From the NCBI GenBank assembly GCA_016789365.1, contig JAEURH010000037.1:1-32103 (forward strand): a stretch of DNA of 32,103 nt. The letters are read 5' to 3'. Source of the DNA: Anaerolineales bacterium (GTDB taxonomy: Bacteria > Chloroflexota > Anaerolineae > Anaerolineales > Villigracilaceae). Made by a program: the position numbers and the translations under genes. Shown piece by piece: positions 23,956 through 29,358 of this stretch. The notes beneath the pieces were generated by a model. It did not search any database. It was not told the origin of the DNA and saw only the letters and a list, made by a program, of their open reading frames with translations. The number at the start of each line of letters is the position of its first letter. Position 1 is the stretch's first letter.

Positions 23956-24423
23956 TTATCCTCCAGTGTTCCAATAATTTTTCATCAATTCACTTGCCCA
24001 TGTTGGTTGATGAATTTCTTCGCGTGGTAGAAATTCTTGCATGACAGGTTTGATGTCTAAGATGGGTGTGCCGTCAATTGCATCTAACCCTTGAACATAT
24101 AACTGATTCCCTTCACGCTTCAGAATCTTAACCATAGTTGTTCCTATTCTATTCGGTCTGTTCTTTCCCCTTTGAGCGAAAATCCCGACCTTTGGCAAAT
24201 CTTTATTATTTCTTGGGTGGCGTGACTTTGTTTCGATTTTATTTTCATTTACTAAATGAAAATAAAAGATGATTTCTGCATGTGAAAACGATTCGATTTC
24301 ATACAAGGCTTCTTCATTAAATTTTGGGTCCAACTCTATGATTGAAGTGACATTTCCCCAATTGTCATCTTCAATTTCTGTGCGGGTGTTTTTGACTGTG
24401 GCGATGGGTTTTAGTTGAATCAT
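23956..24423 (-). CDS. trmO: tRNA (m6t6A37) methyltransferase TrmO (TsaA/UPF0066 family)
   Basis: 155 residues. TrmO methylates N6 of threonylcarbamoyladenosine-37 in some ANN-decoding tRNAs, using SAM bound in an unusual beta-barrel. The family core is 'SRHPRNNKDLPKVGIFAQR' followed by 'GKNRPNRIGTTMVKIL' (about residues 67-102), with the later 'LDAIDGTPILDIKPV'. Length matches the single-domain forms that lack the C-terminal extension of E. coli TrmO. It starts the trmO-aldo/keto reductase pair; a terminator hairpin lies upstream in the gap to the MOSC gene. Confidence 0.92.
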   Translation of the reverse strand: MIQLKPIATVKNTRTEIEDDNWGNVTSIIELDPKFNEEALYEIESFSHAEIIFYFHLVNENKIETKSRHPRNNKDLPKVGIFAQRGKNRPNRIGTTMVKILKREGNQLYVQGLDAIDGTPILDIKPVMQEFLPREEIHQPTWASELMKNYWNTGG

Positions 24424-24447
24424 AAAACTTTCCTCATTATGCCCGCA

Positions 24448-24463
24448 CGGGGATAAATCCCCG
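24448..24463. repeat. CGGGGATAAATCCCCG short palindrome
   Basis: CGGGGAT and ATCCCCG arms around a two-base centre in the gap between trmO and the MOSC gene. It is 13 bases from a second hairpin (24477-24496). Phrases of this kind are common dispersed repeats, but only one copy is seen here. Confidence 0.5.
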
Positions 24464-24476
24464 CGCTACAAATACA

Positions 24477-24496
24477 AAGCCCGCTAAAGCGGGCTT
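24477..24496. terminator. AAGCCCGC/GCGGGCTT terminator hairpin
   Basis: AAGCCCGC (24477-24484) pairs with GCGGGCTT (24489-24496) around TAAA. It lies ten bases past the stop of the MOSC gene on the minus strand and would end its transcript before trmO. Confidence 0.7.
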
Positions 24497-24506
24497 GCGC
24501 CTTGCT

Positions 24507-25058
24507 TTATATTTTTCTCACAACATCGCCAACTTTAATTTCACCTGCTTGAATTACTTTGGCATTCACGCCACGCATTCGCAAGGCTTTTCCTAACGGC
24601 GTGCTGATAAATTCAAGCGCTTCGATGCCAAAACGACCTGAGAATTTTTTGCATCCAGTATGGGGCTTGGCAGAGATTTCAAGAATCGCTGAACCAACTT
24701 GAATGCGAGAATGAGGCGGAAGGTTATCAATGCTTAAATCCATATCTACAAACAATTGGTCGCCAGCCCATTGCCAATCTTTTTTATCGCCTGACAGCAA
24801 TTGAATGACGCGCGTGTTCATCAAAGTGATTTGTGCTTCGGGGTCAGCAGAACCATCGGGTGTATGGTCATTACCGCGTGCTTTCCAATTATCACCTGCG
24901 AGTCCATTTTCTACATTGATTTCACCTGCATTGATAATTTCTCTGGTTTCGGTTTCAGGTCTGCGGACAATCATTTCTAAAACGCCGTTATCTTTTGGTG
25001 AATCTTTTATTTCGTCAATGCCTAGTTCTAATTCTGAAATGGGATATTGTTTGAGCAT
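24507..25058 (-). CDS. MOSC domain protein
   Basis: 183 residues. MOSC domains are sulfur-carrier domains related to molybdenum-cofactor sulfurase. Here the conserved Cys is C136 in 'AKPHTGCKKFSGRFG'. 'ENGLAGDNWKARG' (50-62) and 'QITLMNTRVIQLL' (76-88), then 'GDQLFVDMDLSI', fit the standalone MOSC layout, and 'VNAKVIQAGEIKVGDVV' is the usual C-terminus. It probably moves or accepts sulfur or reduces N-hydroxylated compounds as YiiM/YcbX-like proteins do. With fdhD in the same window this gives two molybdenum-cofactor sulfur proteins, though in separate transcripts. Confidence 0.9.
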   Translation of the reverse strand: MLKQYPISELELGIDEIKDSPKDNGVLEMIVRRPETETREIINAGEINVENGLAGDNWKARGNDHTPDGSADPEAQITLMNTRVIQLLSGDKKDWQWAGDQLFVDMDLSIDNLPPHSRIQVGSAILEISAKPHTGCKKFSGRFGIEALEFISTPLGKALRMRGVNAKVIQAGEIKVGDVVRKI

Positions 25059-25096
25059 AGTTTTCTCCTTATAAATTTAAGTATACTGCAACCTAT

Positions 25097-25348
25097 TTAC
25101 TCATTATTTTCAATATATTTGATTCTCTTTTTATAAGCCGTGACGGTTTCGTCTTTTCGCCTAAGACGAGAAGATGCGATAAAACTTAGCGTAAGCCAAA
25201 CTGCAATGCTGATTAATAAAATAAACGGTGATTGATTTTGTGTAAGGCGATATAGAATGGCAACAATAATTCCTCCGAAGATAAATATCCCCAAGGCTTG
25301 CAAAAATAATTTTTGTTCAAATTTTTCAAAAGAAGGTTTGGGTTTCAA
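25097..25348 (-). CDS. Small two-helix membrane protein, unknown
   Basis: 83 residues: a charged N-terminus, helices at about 15-32 and 39-57, then a basic tail (SSRLRRKDETVTAYKKRIKYIENNE). The family is not recognised. The layout resembles small inner-membrane proteins with a cytoplasmic basic tail. The start at 25348 has no strong ribosome binding site, but the frame is uninterrupted and lies on the coding strand of the surrounding genes. Confidence 0.5.
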   Translation of the reverse strand: MKPKPSFEKFEQKLFLQALGIFIFGGIIVAILYRLTQNQSPFILLISIAVWLTLSFIASSRLRRKDETVTAYKKRIKYIENNE

Positions 25349-25400
25349 AATTAAATCTCATTTGGATTTTGTATATAAATTATTTTACATCAAATTAAGA

Positions 25401-25436
25401 ACCCCTCTCTTTTTTTAGGAGAGGGGCAGGGGTGAG
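25401..25436. repeat. CCCCTCTC...GAGAGGGGCAGGGGTGAGG repeat, partial copy
   Basis: CCCCTCTC (25401-25408) pairs with GAGAGGGG (25418-25425), followed by CAGGGGTGAGG. This is the third member of the family seen at 3901 and 7713. The gap 25349-25533 otherwise holds no feature I can support. Confidence 0.75.
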
Positions 25437-25533
25437 GTCGCTTTCACCTTGATGTTCTGTTGGGATAATCTCTGACCAATTTATTGTGCCAAAAAGGATG
25501 TTTTTCATTTCCATGCTGTAACCCTAAATTTTC

Positions 25534-26082
25534 TTAACACATAACACAAAGAGAAATTGGGAAAGGAGTGAAAGCAGGGGAACAGCCAAACCTGAACATT
25601 GTAGAACCTAAAATAACTAATACCATATAAAAAATAATCCCATTTCCTGCTGAACGACTTCTTTTTTTGCTTACAATATTACTTGCAATTATTGAAACAA
25701 CAGCATAAATTAGTAGCGCATAATATTGTTGTGTATATGCTGGTGCGTCAAAATGAACAAAAAAAGATAAAATAAGCACTATCAGTAATGTAACAAATAT
25801 CCATAAAAACAAACCGAAAATAAACTCAGCCTTATCCATTTTAGGTTTTTCAATTTGAGTACTCTCGCTTGCGCCCAATTTATCTAATGCAACTTTAGCT
25901 ATTTCTTGCACACCTTCGTTAGTATCAAATTTTTTAGCAGTTCGCAAAGCACTCAAAACCCGATTACTTTCACTTCCTAATTCCCCCAATTTTTCTGCGG
26001 CGTTTTTTCTTACTACTACATCCTTTGATTTTTCTAGGTCTTCAATAAGATTTTGAATTTCATCAGTTAGTTGATTGTTCAT
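25534..26082 (-). CDS. HEAT-repeat-like domain fused to a membrane domain, unknown function
   Basis: 182 residues. The N-terminal 70 residues (LIEDLEKSKDVVVRKNAAEK... and VLSALRTAKKFDTNEGVQEIAKVALDKLG) look like two HEAT-type helical repeats for protein contact. Three hydrophobic helices follow at about 86-108, 117-135 and 147-163, ending with a Cys-containing tail (FGCSPAF...CVMC). No enzyme motif is seen. It may anchor a partner at the membrane; that is inference. Confidence 0.6.
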   Translation of the reverse strand: MNNQLTDEIQNLIEDLEKSKDVVVRKNAAEKLGELGSESNRVLSALRTAKKFDTNEGVQEIAKVALDKLGASESTQIEKPKMDKAEFIFGLFLWIFVTLLIVLILSFFVHFDAPAYTQQYYALLIYAVVSIIASNIVSKKRSRSAGNGIIFYMVLVILGSTMFRFGCSPAFTPFPISLCVMC

Positions 26083-26162
26083 ATTATCTCCTTGCTTTAA
26101 TTATTCCAACATTAAATTAAACCCCTTATAATTGTATTTAGTTACTTTATAACCCGGACTAT

Positions 26163-26197
26163 TCAGACCAATCAGACCAATCAGACCAAGAGACCAA
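26163..26197 (+). repeat. TCAGACCAA tandem micro-repeat
   Basis: Three perfect 9-base units TCAGACCAA (26163-26189) and a fourth degenerate unit GAGACCAA run up to the ATG of the ftcD fragment at 26198. It is too short and spacer-free to be a CRISPR array. Confidence 0.8.
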
Positions 26198-26251
26198 ATG
26201 ACCAAACTAATCGAATGTATCCTTAACTTTTCCGAAGCAAGGCGAAAATAA
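26198..26251 (+). pseudogene. Duplicated 5' fragment of ftcD
   Basis: ATG 26198 opens a 17-codon frame reading MTKLIECILNFSEARRK then TAA. It matches the start of ftcD at 26610 (MTTQLIECIPNFSEARRP). Over 41 aligned bases ending at CGA 26245, 36 are identical by eye. The copy stops where a terminator hairpin begins and is separated from intact ftcD by the antitoxin-like gene. It is either a remnant of a broken ftcD or a short duplication scar; a functional leader peptide is unlikely because no plus-strand gene follows directly. Confidence 0.75.
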
Positions 26252-26276
26252 AAGCCCCTGATTTTCAGGGGCTTTT
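26250..26276. terminator. AAAAGCCCCTGA/TCAGGGGCTTTT terminator
   Basis: Twelve-base perfect arms (26250-26261 and 26265-26276) with a three-base loop. It lies just past the stop of the antitoxin-like gene and is flanked by A/T runs on both strands, so it works as a rho-independent terminator in that gene's direction. Confidence 0.85.
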
Positions 26277-26279
26277 ACA

Positions 26280-26510
26280 TTAAAGTTCTGTAATTTCAGG
26301 CACATGCTCATCTTCATATTTTTCAATGAGCACGCCTAAAACTTCCATTAATGAAGCAAGTGGATGGTTTTCTTCTTCACCAACTGTGTCAATTAAATTA
26401 TCTAGTAAACGAACAGCTTCTTGATATTCCTTTTCAGTGTGTGGAATATAAAGAATTTTAGATACTTCTTCCCAATGTGAAGAGGCTTTTTCAAGTTTCG
26501 AATCTAACAT
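26280..26510 (-). CDS. Orphan HigA-like antitoxin N-terminal region without HTH
   Basis: 76 residues. 'HTEKEYQEAVRLLDNLID' then 'HPLASLMEVLGVLIEKYEDEHVPE' matches the N-terminal segment of COG5499-type HigA antitoxins, which normally continue with an HTH DNA-binding domain. Here the protein ends right after that segment. No HigB/RelE-type toxin is encoded next to it. It may be a standalone regulator-like protein or a truncated antitoxin. It lies between the ftcD fragment and the intact ftcD, on the opposite strand, and has its own terminator. Confidence 0.65.
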   Translation of the reverse strand: MLDSKLEKASSHWEEVSKILYIPHTEKEYQEAVRLLDNLIDTVGEEENHPLASLMEVLGVLIEKYEDEHVPEITEL

Positions 26511-26556
26511 ATTGGCGAGTATAACACCGCTTTATTTTGAGTCATTTCATCCTTTA

Positions 26557-26587
26557 TAATTACCTAATTACTAATCCCTAATTACCC
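26557..26587 (+). repeat. TAATTACC-type micro-repeat upstream of ftcD
   Basis: Degenerate 8-10-base units TAATTACC, TAATTACT, AATCCC and TAATTACCC are packed into 31 bases, 23 bases before the ftcD ATG. A different micro-repeat sits before the duplicated ftcD fragment. Confidence 0.6.
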
Positions 26588-26609
26588 AACTAGGAAACTA
26601 GCTAACTAT

Positions 26610-28193
26610 ATGACTACTCAACTAATAGAATGTATCCCCAACTTTTCCGAAGCACGACGACCTGAAATCATAGACCAAATTGTCGCTGCCATCCAAACGG
26701 TCGCGGATGTAAAACTCCTTGACCGTTCATCCGACCTTGACCACAATCGCACAGTACTTACGTTTGCAGGTTCACCAGCAGGTGTGGAAGAAGCCGCCTT
26801 TCGTGCCATCAAAACTGCCGCCGAATTAATTGACCTCGACAATCACACAGGCGAGCATCCGCGTATTGGCGCAACGGATGTTGTCCCGTTTGTGCCGTTA
26901 TCCAATGCCAGCATGGATGATTGTATTGCCATCGCCAAACGATTAGGTCAACGTGTGGGTTCAGAACTCAGCATCCCCGTCTATTTGTATGAAGCGGCGG
27001 CTACCAAACCCGAACGAACGAATCTCGAAAACATTCGCAAAGGTCAATACGAAGTTTTGAAATCCGAAATCGAAACCAATGAAAATCGCAAACCAGATTT
27101 TGGTCCAAACAAACTTCCCAAAGCAGGTGCAACCGTTATCGGCGCAAGAAATCCGCTGATTGCTTTCAATGTTTATTTAACAACTGATGATGTTGACATC
27201 GCCAAAAAAATCGCAAAGGCTGTACGACAATCATCGGGTGGTCTGCGTTATGTCAAAGGTTTGGGTTTACTTGTCGATGGTCGCGCGCAAGTTTCGATGA
27301 ACTTAACAAATTTTCGTGATACGCCCATTGCGCGTGTTGTTGAAATGATAAGACGCGAAGCCGAGCGTTATGGCGTTGGCATTCATCACAGCGAACTCGT
27401 TGGATTGATTCCGCAAGAAGCATTGATTGATGCGGCGGTTTGGTACACACAACTGGATGGATTTGATAAGTTGCAAATTTTGGAGTCAAGACTTTTTGAT
27501 GATAGACCGCGGACGGCAGACGGCGGTCAGCGGTCAGTGGTCAGTGGTCAAGATGGAAACGCTTCAACCTCTAATCTGCAACCTGTTTCTTTTCTCGACG
27601 AATTAGCCTCCGCCTTACCTGCTCCTGGAGGTGGCTCCGCCGCCGCGTATGCAGGTGCAATGGGTGCAGGACTCGTTGCTATGGTCTCAGGCTTAACCAT
27701 TGGACGAAAAAAATATGCCGAAGTCGAAGCCGAGATGCAAGCCGTGCACGTCCTCGCTGAAAAACTCCGCGCCGAAATGACTCAAGCCGTAGACGATGAT
27801 GCCGCATCGTTTGAAGCCGTGATTGGTGCATTCAAATTACCGAAAGAAACGGAAGAACAACAAAAAGCAAGAACTGCCGCGATTCAAATTGCAACCTTGA
27901 ATGCCGCTTATGTGCCTTTACAATCTGTGCAACGCTCTGTAAAAATTATGGAACTCGCCATCAAATGTGCTGAACATGGAAACCTCAATGCCATCAGTGA
28001 TGCCATGTCTGGTTTTGCTATGTCACGTGCCTGTTTAACTGCCGCCGCATACAACGTGAGGATTAATATTCATTCCCTGCCAGATAAGTCCGCTGGCGAT
28101 GAATATTTGAAAGAACTTGTAGAATTAGAAAAGAAAGCCGACAAGCTCGAAAAAGAAATTAGAAAGATTATGAAAGATAGAGGTGGAATTTAA
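26610..28193 (+). CDS. ftcD: Fused glutamate formimidoyltransferase / formimidoyltetrahydrofolate cyclodeaminase
   Basis: 527 residues, close to the animal bifunctional enzyme (541). The first half moves the formimino group from formiminoglutamate to tetrahydrofolate in histidine breakdown: 'ECIPNFSEARRPEIIDQI' and 'NHTGEHPRIGATDVVPFVPL', with H83 matching the catalytic His82 of the mammalian enzyme. The second half (about 328-527, 'ALPAPGGGSAAAYAGAMGAG') is the helical cyclodeaminase that forms methenyl-THF and ammonia. The linker, about residues 298-326, is built from micro-repeats. No other histidine-degradation gene is in the window. The ribosome binding site is weak. Confidence 0.95.
   Translation: MTTQLIECIPNFSEARRPEIIDQIVAAIQTVADVKLLDRSSDLDHNRTVLTFAGSPAGVEEAAFRAIKTAAELIDLDNHTGEHPRIGATDVVPFVPLSNASMDDCIAIAKRLGQRVGSELSIPVYLYEAAATKPERTNLENIRKGQYEVLKSEIETNENRKPDFGPNKLPKAGATVIGARNPLIAFNVYLTTDDVDIAKKIAKAVRQSSGGLRYVKGLGLLVDGRAQVSMNLTNFRDTPIARVVEMIRREAERYGVGIHHSELVGLIPQEALIDAAVWYTQLDGFDKLQILESRLFDDRPRTADGGQRSVVSGQDGNASTSNLQPVSFLDELASALPAPGGGSAAAYAGAMGAGLVAMVSGLTIGRKKYAEVEAEMQAVHVLAEKLRAEMTQAVDDDAASFEAVIGAFKLPKETEEQQKARTAAIQIATLNAAYVPLQSVQRSVKIMELAIKCAEHGNLNAISDAMSGFAMSRACLTAAAYNVRINIHSLPDKSAGDEYLKELVELEKKADKLEKEIRKIMKDRGGI
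27505..27584 (+). repeat. Micro-repeat insert encoding the FtcD domain linker
   Basis: A stretch of GGACGGCAGACGGC and CGGTCAGTGGTCAGTGGTC units (27505-27549) is followed by CAACCTCTAATCTGCAACCT (27565-27584). The first encodes TADGGQRSVVSGQ and the second TSNLQP. Short-period repeats of both kinds are normally intergenic; here they are in frame between two enzyme domains. Confidence 0.7.
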
Positions 28194-28194
28194 T

Positions 28195-28294
28195 ATGTCA
28201 TTGCGAGGAGGGCATTTGCTCTTCCCGACGAAGCAATCCCCAAATTGCAAGGAGATTGCTTCGGGCAAAAAACAAGAACGCCCTCGCAACGACA
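28195..28294. repeat. GTCATTGCGAGG...CCTCGCAACGAC dispersed repeat over a gene start
   Basis: Outer arms ATGTCATTGCGAGGAGGGC (28195-28213) and GCCCTCGCAACGACAT (28279-28294) pair with few mismatches. Inner arms GAAGCAATCCCC and GGAGATTGCTTCG pair inside. The family (GTCATTGCGAGGAG...GCAATGAC) is known to me as a common intergenic repeat of several phyla. This copy holds the start codon and N-terminal codons of the M23 gene. Confidence 0.8.
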
Positions 28295-29238
28295 TATATT
28301 TAATTAAGATTATTTATGTTTTGTTTCTATTTTCATTAACTGCTTGCAATGCACCAATTCAACCAACACCTGTTGAAGCAACCTCAACTTTTACTATCCC
28401 AACTTTTACACAAACTTTTACTCCAACTTTAGAACCAACATTTACACCTATTCCACCCTCACCAACAACAACCCCAATTCCATGCAACCCACTGATTACT
28501 GATTACTGCATTTCAAACTGGAATTTTCTTTTTCAACGCCCAATCTTCCCACCTGATAATGATTCAATTGACATAAGTTATCCGTATGCTTCGACTCAAA
28601 ACGGTAGGCGTGACCCGCATCATGGCGTGGAATTTCAAAATGAATTTGGGACTCCAGTCTATGCGACAGGGGATGGGGAAGTGGTTTTTGCTGATACAGA
28701 TAAAGTGACACTGTTTAGTCAGTGGTCAAATTTTTATGGCAATCTTGTTGTCATAAAACATGAAAATGATTTTTATACGTTATATGCCCATTTATCCGCG
28801 ATTCTCATTAAAGTTGGAGATGTTGTAAATACTGGAGATTTAATCGGTCAAGTGGGGCAGACGGGTGGTGCTACAGGATCACACCTGCATTTTGAGGTCA
28901 GGCAAGGAGGCGATATGTATGACCGTTTCTCGACTCAAAATCCAGAATTATTTTTTATTCCAAAAAATGGCACAGGTGCATTGTCTATCACATTGAACAC
29001 GCCGTATGAAAGGAATTATGAATTCTCTTTAGTGATTACAAGATTTTCAGATGGGTTTGTGATGTATGTTTCTTCATACACAAGAGGTTTTGAGGCTAAC
29101 CCCGAGGACGCTGTTTTGAATAACTTACCCGTTGGCGATTATAAGATTGCGTTCAATGACCAAACAGGTTTGAATGAACGCATTGTAAGAATTGAAGATG
29201 GAAAGTTAACCGAAGTTGTTTTTGAAAATGTAAAATAA
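28195..29238 (+). CDS. M23 family (LytM-type) metallopeptidase, probable lipoprotein
   Basis: 347 residues from ATG 28195, eight bases after AGAGGTGG and one base after ftcD's stop. The first 33 residues are encoded by a dispersed repeat, then 'IYLIKIIYVLFLFSLTAC' looks like a lipoprotein signal with Cys. A Pro/Thr linker follows to about residue 100. The peptidase domain has 'DPHHGVEFQNEFGTPVYATG' (H-x3-E, where M23B usually has H-x3-D), 'YTLYAHLS' and 'GSHLHFEVRQGG'. The C-terminal 80 residues are a beta-rich domain of unknown type. It would cut peptidoglycan cross-links outside the cell, if the Asp-to-Glu change is tolerated. Confidence 0.8.
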   Translation: MSLRGGHLLFPTKQSPNCKEIASGKKQERPRNDIYLIKIIYVLFLFSLTACNAPIQPTPVEATSTFTIPTFTQTFTPTLEPTFTPIPPSPTTTPIPCNPLITDYCISNWNFLFQRPIFPPDNDSIDISYPYASTQNGRRDPHHGVEFQNEFGTPVYATGDGEVVFADTDKVTLFSQWSNFYGNLVVIKHENDFYTLYAHLSAILIKVGDVVNTGDLIGQVGQTGGATGSHLHFEVRQGGDMYDRFSTQNPELFFIPKNGTGALSITLNTPYERNYEFSLVITRFSDGFVMYVSSYTRGFEANPEDAVLNNLPVGDYKIAFNDQTGLNERIVRIEDGKLTEVVFENVK

Positions 29239-29285
29239 AAAATCACCCCGCGATTTTCATCACGGGATAATTCTCTAATTACTTG

Positions 29286-29354
29286 TGGTCTCGATACGGC
29301 GGCGATGGTTGAGTAGGACGAAGTTTGTATTGAGACCCGCCGCCTACTCGACCA
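29286..29354. repeat. TGGTCTCGATACG...CTACTCGACCA repeat, copy 2 (nested)
   Basis: The ends (29286-29298 and 29344-29354) match copy 1 at 584-628 in reverse orientation. Inside lie a second TGGTTGAGTAGG and a GTATTGAGACC, near-copies of the same ends facing the other way, so one element may have inserted in or recombined with another. It fills most of the gap between the convergent M23 and acs genes. A weak CCCGCGA/TCACGGG stem lies near 29250-29270. Confidence 0.75.
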
Positions 29355-29358
29355 CCGA

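Noticed and set aside
26163-26197. Possible CRISPR array from repeated TCAGACCAA units
   Set aside because: Units are nine bases with no spacers and no cas gene is nearby; it is a simple tandem micro-repeat.
26198-26276. Leader peptide plus terminator as an attenuator of ftcD
   Set aside because: The next plus-strand gene is over 300 bases away, past a reverse-strand gene, and the terminator fits that gene. Strong identity to the ftcD start favours a duplication.
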